NCBI RefSeq assembly: GCF_003852235.1
Contig: NZ_CP027732.1
Span: 3,224,001 to 3,288,000 of the forward strand
Direction: 5' to 3'
DNA: 64,000 nucleotides
DNA from: Pseudomonas sp. R4-35-07
GTDB taxonomy: Bacteria > Pseudomonadota > Gammaproteobacteria > Pseudomonadales > Pseudomonadaceae
The notes under the pieces were generated by a model. That model was not told the origin of the DNA. It saw only the letters and a list, made by a program, of their open reading frames with translations, and did no database searches. This document shows, piece by piece, positions 19,360-27,917 of the stretch; the stretch's first letter is position 1; every line of letters begins with the position of its first letter. The translations under genes were made by a program, and so were the position numbers.

Positions 19360-20562
19360 ATGCGCAAGGATTACCTGGCGTTCTTCGTTTCACTGTTCCT
19401 GTCGCGGCTGGCGGACCAGATTCTGCTGTTCATCGTGCCGCTGATCGTGTTCCAAACCACCCAGAGTGTGTCTTGGGCGGGCCTGGCGTTCTTTGTCGAG
19501 TCACTGCCGCGCTACCTGGCCTTTCCGGTGTGCGGGGCGTTGTGCGACAGGTTTTCACCCGTGCGCATCCTGCATGTCAGCCAAGTGTATCGGGCGTTGG
19601 CCTGCGTGGTAGCGGTGGCGCTGTACGGGCTGTTCGACGGTATCCAATGGCTGGTGATGCTGTCGGCGTTGTGCGGGGTATTGACCACCCAGGGCATCAT
19701 GGCGCGGGAAGTGCTGATGCCGCATATTTTCCAGCATTATACCTACACCAAGACGTTGTCTTATTCGCAGATCGCCGACCAGAGCGGCCTGGTACTCGGG
19801 CCGTTGGTGGCGGCGCTGATGCTGGAAATCTGGGCGTGGCCTTGGGTGGTGCTGGGCATCGCCGCACTGTTTGTGCTGGCGGACCTGGCGATGCTGGCCT
19901 GGCAGCGCAACACCCGCGTGCACCTGCAGCCCCATGAGCCGCAGCACCCGGGCCTCTGGCTGCAGCCGCTGCGCACCGCTTTGGGCCACATCCGCAACCG
20001 GGTGGAGTTGAAGCGCATCATTACCCTGGCCATTGGTGTGAACCTGATCGTCGGCGTGACGCTGGCCACGTCGGCGGCCCTGGTCACCGGGCAATACGCG
20101 GCGGACAAGGACGCCTACGCCCTGCTGCAAGCCGCTGGCGCGGTGGTCACCCTGGTAATTCTGTTTTACCTCGCACGCTCGAGCCTGGCGCTGAAGGTGC
20201 TCGGCGGGCTGTCGTATTCGATGATTGCCGTGGGCGCGTTGATCACCGCCCTCAGCCCCGGCGTGTGGATGTACGCCGTGGGCTTCCTGCTGGTGAGCGG
20301 TTTCGACAAGATGTTCAACGTGTACATGCGCAGCACCCGTCAGCGGGTAATTCCGGTGCAGGATTTCGGCAAAACGGTGGGAGTGATCACCCTGCTCAAC
20401 AACCTCGCCCAGCCCTTGGCGGGCTTGCTGATTGCGGTGCTGGCAGCGCCGCTTGGCACGCAAACGGTGATCCTGCTGCTGACCGGATTCAGCGCCTTGA
20501 TCGGCGTAGCCGTGGCCTCAGGCTGGCACGCCACTGTGAAAGCGGAACTCGACGTCGGCTGA
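19360..20562 (+). CDS. MFS transporter (MFS_3/enterobactin-exporter-like group)
   Basis: 400 residues, 12 hydrophobic segments, with the N-terminal phrase SLFLSRLADQILLFIVPLIV and the loop ALCDRFSPVRIL between TM2 and TM3. This pattern fits the MFS_3 group (EntS and macrolide-exporter relatives). No substrate can be assigned. The start ATG 19360 has GGGAG six bases upstream. Its 3' end overlaps the convergent miaE gene by 45 bp. Divergence from rstA makes RstA control possible but unproven. Confidence 0.75.
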   Translation: MRKDYLAFFVSLFLSRLADQILLFIVPLIVFQTTQSVSWAGLAFFVESLPRYLAFPVCGALCDRFSPVRILHVSQVYRALACVVAVALYGLFDGIQWLVMLSALCGVLTTQGIMAREVLMPHIFQHYTYTKTLSYSQIADQSGLVLGPLVAALMLEIWAWPWVVLGIAALFVLADLAMLAWQRNTRVHLQPHEPQHPGLWLQPLRTALGHIRNRVELKRIITLAIGVNLIVGVTLATSAALVTGQYAADKDAYALLQAAGAVVTLVILFYLARSSLALKVLGGLSYSMIAVGALITALSPGVWMYAVGFLLVSGFDKMFNVYMRSTRQRVIPVQDFGKTVGVITLLNNLAQPLAGLLIAVLAAPLGTQTVILLLTGFSALIGVAVASGWHATVKAELDVG

Positions 20563-21120
20563 CTCGATCAACGCCTGCTCGGCCGCCCTCACCCGCTCGA
20601 TCACCTGGGCGATGTCCTTGGCGTCACCGTACTGGTAGGCCAGTTTCAAGTAACCCTGGAAGTGCCGCGCTTCGCTTTTGAGCAAGCCGAAGTAGAACTT
20701 GCCGAGTTCTTCGTCCAAATGCGGCACCAGCGCTTCGAAACGCTCGCAACTGCGCGCTTCGATAAATGCCCCCACCACCAGGGTATCCACCAGTTTGACC
20801 GGCTCATGGTTGCGCACCACCTTGCGCAAACCCGAGGCGTAGCGGCCAGCGGACAATTGGCGCAGTTCAACCTTGCGTTTTTTCATCAGGCGCATGACCT
20901 GCTCGTGGTGCACCAGCTCTTCACGGGCCAGCCGCGACATCATATTGATCAGGTCGAGGTGGCCGTGATACTTGGCGATCAGGCTCAGGGCGGTGCTGGC
21001 GGCTTTGAATTCGCAGTTCTTGTGGTCGATCAGCAGGGTGTCCTGGTCGGCCAGCGCGGCCTGGACCCAGGCGTCGGGGGTGCGGCAACCGAGGAATTCG
21101 TGGATTTCGGGCAGGATCAT
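20518..21120 (-). CDS. miaE: tRNA-(ms2io6A)-hydroxylase
   Basis: 200 residues from ATG 21120 (TTG at 21135 and GTG at 21129 are in frame and possible). MiaE is a ferritin-like diiron monooxygenase that hydroxylates 2-methylthio-N6-isopentenyl adenosine at position 37 of tRNAs reading U-starting codons. The EELVHHEQVMRLM and EARSCERFEAL helices and the SEARHFQGYLKLA segment provide the Glu/His ligands expected for the diiron site, and the length fits the family. The last 45 bp overlap the 3' end of the convergent MFS gene on the other strand. Confidence 0.92.
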   Translation of the reverse strand: MILPEIHEFLGCRTPDAWVQAALADQDTLLIDHKNCEFKAASTALSLIAKYHGHLDLINMMSRLAREELVHHEQVMRLMKKRKVELRQLSAGRYASGLRKVVRNHEPVKLVDTLVVGAFIEARSCERFEALVPHLDEELGKFYFGLLKSEARHFQGYLKLAYQYGDAKDIAQVIERVRAAEQALIESADVEFRFHSGVPA

Positions 21121-21193
21121 CGGGCTCACGGGCAAAGGATCACAAAAGGGCGCCGATTATACCGACCACGCCGCAGACCACCAGCCATGGGCC

Positions 21194-21207
21194 TTGATGT
21201 ACATCAA
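21194..21207 (+). promoter_or_regulatory. FNR/Anr box
   Basis: TTGATGTACATCAA is a perfect match to the FNR/Anr consensus TTGAT-N4-ATCAA. Its centre (21200.5) lies 41.5 bp before a predicted start site at about 21242, and a -10-like TATAGT is at 21231-21236. This is the class II geometry of oxygen-controlled activation. Target: the universal stress protein gene at 21267. Confidence 0.85.
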
Positions 21208-21221
21208 GATGACGGCACGCG

Positions 21222-21243
21222 TGCAGCAACTATAGTTGTTGCA
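21222..21243. promoter_or_regulatory. 22-bp palindrome over the -10 region
   Basis: TGCAGCAACTATAGTTGTTGCA is symmetric except for one position pair, and it covers the -10 hexamer TATAGT. Such placement would suit a repressor operator for the stress-protein promoter, on top of Anr activation. The protein that would bind is not known. Confidence 0.5.
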
Positions 21244-21266
21244 GGCCCACTCCTGGAGAACCGACC

Positions 21267-22130
21267 ATGCAAGCCATCCGCAGCATCCTGGTTGTCATCG
21301 AGCCCGAGCATACCGAAAGCCTGGCCCTCAAGCGCGCGAAGCTGATCGCCGGGGTCACCGACGCGCACCTGCATTTGCTGGTCTGTGACAGAAAGCATGA
21401 GCATTCGGCGCTGCTGAGCCTGCTCAAATCCGGCCTGCAGGAGGACGGGTACAGCGTCACGACCGAACAGGCGTGGAACGACAGCCTGCATGCAACCATC
21501 GTCGACGTGCAGCAGGCCGAGGGCTGCGGCCTGGTGATCAAGCAGCACTTTGCCGACAGCCCGCTGAAAAAGGCCCTGCTGACGCCGGCAGACTGGAAAC
21601 TGCTGCGCTATTGCCCGACGCCGGTGCTGCTGGTCAAGACCGCCACGCCCTGGGCCGGCGGCGTGATTCTGGCGGCCATCGACGTGGGCAATACCGACAG
21701 CGAACACCGCTCGCTGCACAATTCCATCATCGACCACGGCTTTGATATCGCCAGCCTGGCCAAGGCGCAGTTGCATGTGATCAGCGCACACCCCTCGCCG
21801 ATGCTGTCCGCGGCGGACCCGACGTTTCAACTCAGGGAAACCATCGAGGCGCGTTATCGCGAGCAGTGCCAGGCCTTCCAGGCCGAATTCGATGTGGATG
21901 ACGCACACCTGCATATCAAGGAAGGCCCGGCGGATGTGCTGATTCCCCATATCGCCCACCAGTTGCAGGCGGCACTGACGATTATCGGCACCGTGGCGCG
22001 CACTGGAATTTCCGGGGCGTTGATCGGCAATACGGCGGAGGTGGTGCTGGATGCGGTGGAAAGCGATGTGTTGGTGCTCAAGCCCCAGACGCTGATGGAC
22101 CATCTTGAAGAGCTCGCCACCCAAGCCTGA
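21267..22130 (+). CDS. Tandem universal stress protein (UspE-like)
   Basis: 287 residues made of two UspA domains. Domain 1 (1-~140) opens with IRSILVVIEPEHTES, and domain 2 (~145-287) ends with the nucleotide-loop-like IGTVARTGISGALIGNTAEVVL, close to the G-x2-G-x9-G-S/T pattern of ATP-binding Usp domains. Tandem Usp proteins support survival in stationary phase, low oxygen and energy stress. In Pseudomonas several usp genes belong to the Anr regulon, and the perfect FNR/Anr box 60-73 bp upstream of the start says the same here. GGAG precedes the start. Confidence 0.9.
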   Translation: MQAIRSILVVIEPEHTESLALKRAKLIAGVTDAHLHLLVCDRKHEHSALLSLLKSGLQEDGYSVTTEQAWNDSLHATIVDVQQAEGCGLVIKQHFADSPLKKALLTPADWKLLRYCPTPVLLVKTATPWAGGVILAAIDVGNTDSEHRSLHNSIIDHGFDIASLAKAQLHVISAHPSPMLSAADPTFQLRETIEARYREQCQAFQAEFDVDDAHLHIKEGPADVLIPHIAHQLQAALTIIGTVARTGISGALIGNTAEVVLDAVESDVLVLKPQTLMDHLEELATQA

Positions 22131-22139
22131 AGCAATGAA

Positions 22140-22248
22140 GATCAAATGTGGGAGGGGGCTTGCCCCCGATGACTGAGTGTCAGTCACTGAATAAGCCAAC
22201 TGATCCACCGCTATCGGGGGCAAGCTCCCTCCCACATTTTGATCTTTA
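22140..22248. repeat. REPIN with extended arms
   Basis: Head-to-head REP pair (AAATGTGGGAGGGGGCTTGC ... complement) whose arms extend into flanking GATCAAA/TTTGATC, making one long hairpin. It lies between the convergent usp and DUF1289 genes. Confidence 0.88.
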
Positions 22249-22251
22249 CCG

Positions 22252-22722
22252 TCAGGTAGATAGCGCATCCTTCAGGAATCCCGGTGCGATATAACGCTGG
22301 TAATGCGCCTCGGACAAGATAAAGAATTCCCGATCAATCGCGTCGCGCAGGTCTGGCAAGGGCCAGTCGCGGAACTCCGGCAGCAGCACCATGCCGTAGG
22401 CCTCCAGGTTATTGATCACCCGCGCCCCACGCGCAATCAACTGATAGGCCCAGCAATACTCGGACTGGTGCGGCACGAAGCGAATCTTGCGCTGTTCCAA
22501 CTGCCCGCGCAGGGTCTTGGGGGCAAAAACCTCGATTTTGCCGGCCATCACCTGCACCAGCAATTGCTCGAGCCTGAGCCAGACCGCACGCTTTTCTTCT
22601 TCGTTATAGCCATTCCACTGGATCACTTCGTGGTGAAAGCGCTTGCAGCCGCGACACACGAGATCGCCGTAGACCGTGGAGCACAGGCCGACGCAGGGGG
22701 TCTTGATGGTTTGGTTGGACAT
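22252..22722 (-). CDS. DUF1289 domain protein
   Basis: 156 residues from ATG 22722 (a GTG at 22734 is in frame). The N-terminus has the DUF1289 cysteine pattern: TPCVGLCSTVYGDLVCRGCKR, with four cysteines expected to bind a metal, followed by IQWNGYNEEEKRAVW. The remaining ~100 residues extend beyond the minimal ~60-residue domain and contain EYCWAYQLIARG. The family is uncharacterised; a metal-binding, possibly Fe-S or Zn role is inference. The gene is alone, divergent from acnB. Confidence 0.8.
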   Translation of the reverse strand: MSNQTIKTPCVGLCSTVYGDLVCRGCKRFHHEVIQWNGYNEEEKRAVWLRLEQLLVQVMAGKIEVFAPKTLRGQLEQRKIRFVPHQSEYCWAYQLIARGARVINNLEAYGMVLLPEFRDWPLPDLRDAIDREFFILSEAHYQRYIAPGFLKDALST

Positions 22723-22870
22723 GGGCGAAAACACGCAGATCAGCGAAACAGTGCGCCATGTTAGCCCTTTGTCTAAGGTTGATCACCCTGCAAACTTGGT
22801 GACGCAACTTACCTTTAGATTTTTTTTGCCGTAGAATCACCCGGCCTTGTAAGGCGCCAATAATCCGCTG

Positions 22871-23006
22871 GAAGCTGTTTTCAAAGCGTCACGAGCACAG
22901 TCGTTCCTTCAGAACGGTGTTGGCGCAGGTTTGACCCCGGTAGGTCAACACTGCGCCGACCCTCATCAGCTCCGTTCTGCAGGCGTAAAACTTTGAAAGC
23001 AGCTTC
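22871..23006 (+). ncRNA. Strongly folded leader element upstream of acnB
   Basis: Within the 395-bp gap between the DUF1289 and acnB starts, three nested complementary pairs point to one long RNA arm: 22871-22886 with 22991-23006 (16 pairs, one G-U), 22910-22917 with 22972-22979 (8 pairs), and 22922-22936 with 22943-22957 (13 of 15 pairs) closed by the loop CCGGTA. This suggests a cis-regulatory leader or a separate small RNA. It is not followed by a U-tract, and it ends 112 bp before the acnB start. No known riboswitch class was recognised. Confidence 0.55.
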
Positions 23007-23117
23007 TGTAAGGACGGTCGGCAGCGCTGGCTTTGCGGCCCAAAAAGCCCCCGAGCGCACGCGTGCCGGTCATTCCTGGATGAGCGTCCCGTGGGACCAC
23101 TGATGAGGGTAATAACT

Positions 23118-25727
23118 GTGCTTGAAGCCTACCGCAAACATATCGAAGAGCGTGCCGCCCTGGGTATCGTGCCCCAGCCGCTTAACGCCGAACAAACCGC
23201 AGGCCTGGTCGAGCTGCTGAAAAATCCCCCGGCTGGCGAAGAAGAATTCCTCGTTGACCTGATCACCAACCGCATTCCACCGGGCGTTGACGAAGCTGCC
23301 TACGTCAAGGCCGGTTTCCTGTCCGCCCTGGCCAAGGGTGAAGCCACCTCCCCCCTGATCGACAAAAAGCGCGCTGTTGAACTGCTTGGCACCATGCAAG
23401 GCGGCTACAACATCGTGACGTTGGTCGAGCTGCTGGACGACGCCACGCTGGCGCCTGTCGCGGCCGCCCAACTCAAGCACACCCTGCTGATGTTCGATGC
23501 GTTCCACGACGTGGCGGAAAAAGCCCGCAACGGCAACGAGCACGCCAAAGGCGTGATCCAATCCTGGGCCGACGGCGAATGGTTCCGTAACCGTCCGACC
23601 CTGGCCGACAAGATCAGCCTGCGCGTGTTCAAGGTCACCGGTGAAACCAACACCGACGACCTGTCCCCTGCCCCGGACGCCTGGTCGCGCCCTGACATCC
23701 CGCTGCACGCCCTGGCCATGCTGAAAATGGCCCGTGAAGGCATCGTACCGGACGAGCAAGGCAAGACCGGCCCGATGAAGCAGATCGAAGAAATGCGCGG
23801 CCAAGGCTTCCCGATCGCCTATGTCGGCGACGTGGTCGGCACCGGCTCGTCGCGTAAATCGGCAACCAACTCCGTGCTGTGGTTCTTCGGCGACGACGTT
23901 CCCTTTGTTCCGAACAAGCGCGCCGGCGGTTTCTGCTTCGGCAGCAAAATCGCTCCGATCTTCTACAACACCATGGAAGATGCGGGCGCACTGCCGATCG
24001 AGTTCGACGTCACCAACATGCACATGGGCGACGTGATCGACCTGTACCCGCATGCTGGCAAAGTCTGCAAACACGGCACCGATGAAGTCATCACCACCTT
24101 CGAAATGAAGACCCCGGTGCTGTTGGACGAAGTTCGCGCCGGCGGCCGTATTCCGCTGATCATCGGTCGCGGCCTGACCGACAAGGCCCGTGCCGAACTG
24201 GGCCTGGGCCCTACCGACCTGTTCAAGCTGCCTGAAGCGCCTGTCGACACCGGCAAGGGCTTCACCCTGGCGCAGAAAATGGTCGGCAAGGCGTGCGGCC
24301 TGCCGGAAGGCAAAGGCGTGCGCCCTGGCACCTACTGCGAACCGAAGATGACCACCGTCGGTTCCCAGGACACCACCGGTCCAATGACCCGTGATGAACT
24401 CAAAGACCTGGCGTGCCTGGGCTTCTCGACCGACCTGGTGATGCAGTCGTTCTGCCACACTGCGGCTTATCCAAAGCCGATCGACGTGACCACCCACCAC
24501 ACCCTGCCTGACTTCATCATGACCCGTGGCGGTGTATCGCTGCGTCCAGGCGACGGCATCATCCACAGCTGGCTGAACCGCATGCTGCTGCCGGACACCG
24601 TCGGTACCGGTGGTGACTCCCACACCCGCTTCCCGATGGGCATCTCGTTCCCGGCCGGCTCCGGTCTGGTCGCGTTCGCCGCTGCCACCGGCGTGATGCC
24701 GCTGGACATGCCGGAATCGATCCTGGTGCGTTTCAAAGGCAAAATGAAGCCTGGCATCACCCTGCGTGACCTGGTGCATGCCATTCCTTACTACGCGATC
24801 CAGGCTGGCCTGCTGACCGTAGAGAAGAAAGGCAAGAAAAACGCCTTCTCCGGCCGCATCCTGGAAATCGAAGGCCTGAACGATCTGACGCTGGAACAGG
24901 CTTTCGAGCTGTCCGACGCCTCGGCTGAACGTTCGGCTGCCGGTTGCACCATCAAGCTGTCCAAGGACTCCGTCACCGAGTACCTGAACTCCAACATCAC
25001 CTTGCTGCGCTGGATGATCGGCGAAGGCTACGGCGATCCACGCACCCTGGAACGTCGCGCCCAAGCGATGGAAGCCTGGGTTGCCAACCCGGAGCTGATG
25101 GAAGCCGATGCCGACGCCGAATACGCCGAAATCATCGAGATCGACCTGTCGGAAATCAACGAGCCGATCCTCTGCGCACCGAACGACCCGGACGATGCCC
25201 GTCTGCTGTCGAGCGTTGCCGGTGAAAAGATCGACGAAGTGTTCATCGGTTCGTGCATGACCAACATCGGTCACTTCCGCGCTGCCGGTAAGCTGCTGGA
25301 GCAGGTCAAGGGCCAGTTGCCAACCCGTCTGTGGCTGTCGCCGCCGACCAAGATGGACGCCCACCAGCTGACCGAAGAAGGCTACTACGGCATCTACGGC
25401 AAGGCTGGCGCGCGCATGGAAATGCCGGGCTGCTCGCTGTGCATGGGTAACCAGGCACGTGTAGAGCCGAATTCGACCGTGGTGTCGACCTCGACCCGTA
25501 ACTTCCCGAACCGTCTGGGCGATGGCGCCAACGTCTACCTGGCCTCGGCCGAGCTGGCGGCAGTCGCCTCTACCCTGGGTCGCCTGCCGACCGTCGAAGA
25601 GTACATGGGCTACGCGGCGAAACTGGACACCATGGCCAGTGACGTCTACCGCTACCTGAACTTCGACCAGATCGCCGAGTTCCGCAAGATCGCGGCAAGC
25701 GCCAACATCCCGGTGATTCAAGCTTAA
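23118..25727 (+). CDS. acnB: Aconitate hydratase B
   Basis: 869 residues from GTG 23118, chosen because it has GAGGGT seven bases upstream and gives the family N-terminus [15 protein letters not shown]; an ATG at 23103 is in frame but unlikely. The enzyme isomerises citrate and isocitrate in the TCA cycle and also serves the 2-methylcitrate pathway. The 4Fe-4S ligands are Cys713 ([10 protein letters not shown]), Cys772 and Cys775 (GCSLCMGN), matching E. coli Cys710/769/772. The AcnB-specific N-terminal HEAT-like domain is present. In pseudomonads acnB is a target of iron-responsive PrrF small RNAs, which makes the folded leader worth attention. A strong terminator follows. Confidence 0.97.
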   Translation: MLEAYRKHIEERAALGIVPQPLNAEQTAGLVELLKNPPAGEEEFLVDLITNRIPPGVDEAAYVKAGFLSALAKGEATSPLIDKKRAVELLGTMQGGYNIVTLVELLDDATLAPVAAAQLKHTLLMFDAFHDVAEKARNGNEHAKGVIQSWADGEWFRNRPTLADKISLRVFKVTGETNTDDLSPAPDAWSRPDIPLHALAMLKMAREGIVPDEQGKTGPMKQIEEMRGQGFPIAYVGDVVGTGSSRKSATNSVLWFFGDDVPFVPNKRAGGFCFGSKIAPIFYNTMEDAGALPIEFDVTNMHMGDVIDLYPHAGKVCKHGTDEVITTFEMKTPVLLDEVRAGGRIPLIIGRGLTDKARAELGLGPTDLFKLPEAPVDTGKGFTLAQKMVGKACGLPEGKGVRPGTYCEPKMTTVGSQDTTGPMTRDELKDLACLGFSTDLVMQSFCHTAAYPKPIDVTTHHTLPDFIMTRGGVSLRPGDGIIHSWLNRMLLPDTVGTGGDSHTRFPMGISFPAGSGLVAFAAATGVMPLDMPESILVRFKGKMKPGITLRDLVHAIPYYAIQAGLLTVEKKGKKNAFSGRILEIEGLNDLTLEQAFELSDASAERSAAGCTIKLSKDSVTEYLNSNITLLRWMIGEGYGDPRTLERRAQAMEAWVANPELMEADADAEYAEIIEIDLSEINEPILCAPNDPDDARLLSSVAGEKIDEVFIGSCMTNIGHFRAAGKLLEQVKGQLPTRLWLSPPTKMDAHQLTEEGYYGIYGKAGARMEMPGCSLCMGNQARVEPNSTVVSTSTRNFPNRLGDGANVYLASAELAAVASTLGRLPTVEEYMGYAAKLDTMASDVYRYLNFDQIAEFRKIAASANIPVIQA

Positions 25728-25747
25728 CGGTGTGTTGATGTGATAGG

Positions 25748-25780
25748 CGCCGCGTATCGCAAGGTACGCGGCGTTTTTTA
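25748..25780 (+). terminator. acnB Rho-independent terminator
   Basis: A 9-bp stem, CGCCGCGTA (25748-25756) with TACGCGGCG (25765-25773), and an immediate run of six T's. The 3' arm and following bases recur in degenerate form at 25971 and 26194 as part of the tandem amplification. Confidence 0.9.
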
Positions 25781-26371
25781 TGCCTGGAATACAACCAAAT
25801 GTGGGAGGGGGCTTGCTCCCGATAGCAGTGGTTCAGTCAATTCATAGGTGACTGACATACCGCCATCGGGGGCAAGCCCCCTCCCACATTTGGTCTCTGT
25901 AGCTCTTGCAGGCTGTGTCAGACCTTAAGCCATCAGCGAGTCAACCAGAGCAGTGATCGCCATCTGGAGCTACGCGGCATTTTCATGCCTGGAATACAAT
26001 CCCAGCAACACCACCAAACACATGTGGGAGGGGGCTTGCTCCCGATAGCAGTGGTTCAATCAATTCATAGGTGACTGATACACCGCCATCGGGGGCAAGC
26101 CCCCTCCCACATTTGGTCTCTGTAGCTCTTGCAGGCTGTGTCAGACCTTAAGCCATCAGCGAGTCAACCAGAGCAGTGATCGCCATCTGGAGATACGCGG
26201 CATTTTCATGCCTGGAATCCAATCCCAGCAACACCACCAAACACATGTGGGAGGGGGCTTGCTCCCGATAGCAGTGGTTCAGTCAATTCATAGGTGACTG
26301 ACATACCGCTATCGGGAGCAAGCCCCCTCCCACATTTGGTTCTGAGACAGCCTTGGAGATTGCGTCAGACC
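25765..26371. repeat. Tandem 223-bp units: REPIN plus copied 3' end of the transporter gene
   Basis: The 644-bp gap between acnB and sdaC-like genes holds three successive REPINs (about 25799-25893, 26022-26115, 26245-26337). Between them are two copies of the last ~12 codons of the downstream transporter with its stop (minus strand, starting at 25925 and 26148), reading AITALVDSLMA where the true gene (stop at 26372) reads AITALVYSLMA. The acnB terminator's right arm and TGCCTGGAAT tail repeat at 25765, 25971 and 26194. Period is 223-224 bp for the tail copies; the first unit is 17-18 bp shorter. The acnB/sdaC intergenic segment has been amplified as a block. Confidence 0.9.
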
Positions 26372-27649
26372 TTAAGCCATCAGCGAATACACCAACGCAG
26401 TAATCGCCACTAACCCCACCGCCGTGACAAACACATTCGACGCCTGCCCCCGGTACTTGGCCATGGCCGGCACTTTGCGGATGGCGTACATCGGCATCAG
26501 GAACAGGATCGATGCAATCACCGGCCCACCCAGGGTCTCGATCATGCCGAGGATGCTTGGGTTAAGCGTGGCGACGACCCAGCACACCACCAGCATGAAG
26601 GCGGCGGTCATGCGGTCCAGAGATTTGGCTGCCGGGCGGCGGCCAGTCTTCAGCACCAGGCCCTTGAGGCCTTCGCTGGCACCGATGTAGTGGCCCAGGA
26701 ATGACTTGGCAATCGCCACGAATGCAATCAACGGCGCGGCGAAGGCAATGGTCGGGTTGTCAAAGTGGTTGGCCAGGTACGACAGGATCGACAGGTTCTG
26801 CGCTTTCGCCTCGGCCAACTGCGCCGGTGACAGGGTCAGCACGCAGCTGAACACGAAGAACAGCACCATCACCACCATCAACAGGTGCGCGCGAGACAGG
26901 ATCTGCGAGCTGCGCTCGTCGGCGTGTGCGCCATACTGGCGTTTCTGGTCCACCGCGAAGGCCGAGATGATCGGCGAGTGGTTGAACGAGAACACCATCA
27001 CCGGAATCGCCAGCCACAAGGTGTTGAGCAAGGCCGACGGCGCCGGAATCTCACGGGCGGTACTCAGGATGCCGCCCGTCCAATGCGGCACCAGGTACAC
27101 GGCGAGGAACAGCAAGGCAACGATAAACGGATACACCATCAGGCTCATGGCCTTGACGATCACCTTTTCGCCGCAACGCACCACCGCCAGCAAGCCCAGG
27201 ATCAGCACAAACGCCAGGACTGCCCGAGGCGGCGGCATGATGTGCAGTTGGTGTTCCATGAAGCTGCTGACGGTGTTGGTCAGGGCCACGCTATAGATCA
27301 GCAGGATCGGGAAGATCGCAAAGAAGTACAGCAAGGTGATCAACGCGCCGGCTTTAATGCCGAAATGCTCTTCGACCACATCGGTAATGTCGGAACCTTC
27401 CCGGCCGGAGAGTACGAAACGGGTCAGCCCACGGTGGGCAAAGAACGTCATTGGAAAGGCCAGCAGCGCCAGGATCACCAGCGGCCAGAAGCCCCCCAGG
27501 CCCGCGTTGATCGGCAAGAACAAAGTACCGGCGCCGATGGCGGTGCCGAACAGCCCAAGCATCCAAGTGGTGTCCTGGCGGCTCCAGCTTGTGAGCGTTG
27601 CAGGTGTCGTTGCATAGCGTTCATCGACGCTATTGGCCTGATCATTCAT
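26372..27649 (-). CDS. sdaC: HAAAP-family amino-acid transporter (SdaC-like serine transporter)
   Basis: 425 residues from ATG 27649 (GGAG upstream). About 11 hydrophobic segments. The first, WMLGLFGTAIGAGTLFLPI, holds the GTAIGAGxLFLP motif of the hydroxy/aromatic amino-acid permease family, and VFSFNHSPIISAFAVDQKR is typical of SdaC/TdcC. Function by family: proton-coupled uptake of L-serine (or threonine). The symbol is by family and not proven. No serine deaminase gene is adjacent in the window, unlike E. coli sdaCB. Partial copies of its last codons lie downstream in the tandem repeat block. Confidence 0.82.
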   Translation of the reverse strand: MNDQANSVDERYATTPATLTSWSRQDTTWMLGLFGTAIGAGTLFLPINAGLGGFWPLVILALLAFPMTFFAHRGLTRFVLSGREGSDITDVVEEHFGIKAGALITLLYFFAIFPILLIYSVALTNTVSSFMEHQLHIMPPPRAVLAFVLILGLLAVVRCGEKVIVKAMSLMVYPFIVALLFLAVYLVPHWTGGILSTAREIPAPSALLNTLWLAIPVMVFSFNHSPIISAFAVDQKRQYGAHADERSSQILSRAHLLMVVMVLFFVFSCVLTLSPAQLAEAKAQNLSILSYLANHFDNPTIAFAAPLIAFVAIAKSFLGHYIGASEGLKGLVLKTGRRPAAKSLDRMTAAFMLVVCWVVATLNPSILGMIETLGGPVIASILFLMPMYAIRKVPAMAKYRGQASNVFVTAVGLVAITALVYSLMA

Positions 27650-27825
27650 CCGGTCGGATCTCCGCATTCACACGGCCGGGACGAGTCAGAAAAACCTGAC
27701 AGGCAGCGCCCCGACCTCAACAGGGGCGCGATTGTCCGGGATTCTCGTGCATAAGCAAAGACTTAGCTGAGGAATGGTCAGGTGGTGGAGCCGGCTGCAC
27801 GGTAATGCGTAGCGCACTCAACTTC

Positions 27826-27851
27826 GTTCGAGAGCAAGCTCGCTCCTACAG
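27826..27851. repeat. Single short REP-like element
   Basis: GAGAGCAAGCTCGCTCCTACAG belongs to another common Pseudomonas REP class. It stands alone between the divergent sdaC-like and dehydrogenase genes, with no inverted partner in the 268-bp gap. The rest of the gap shows no clear motif. Confidence 0.5.
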
Positions 27852-27917
27852 CAACCTACGTTCCGTCTTACAAATCCCGCATACTCATGCGCTCAAGCAC
27901 TTCAGGAAGAACCTTGC

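Noticed and set aside
22140..22248. Reading the REPIN hairpins as Rho-independent terminators or CRISPR repeats
   Set aside because: They lack T-runs and have no regular spacer array; sequence matches known REP classes dispersed over the window.
23070..25721. 883-residue open frame antisense to acnB
   Set aside because: Shadow of the acnB codon pattern: low-complexity His/Gly/Val/Arg-rich translation, no domain motifs, no ribosome site. The plus-strand aconitase is unequivocal.
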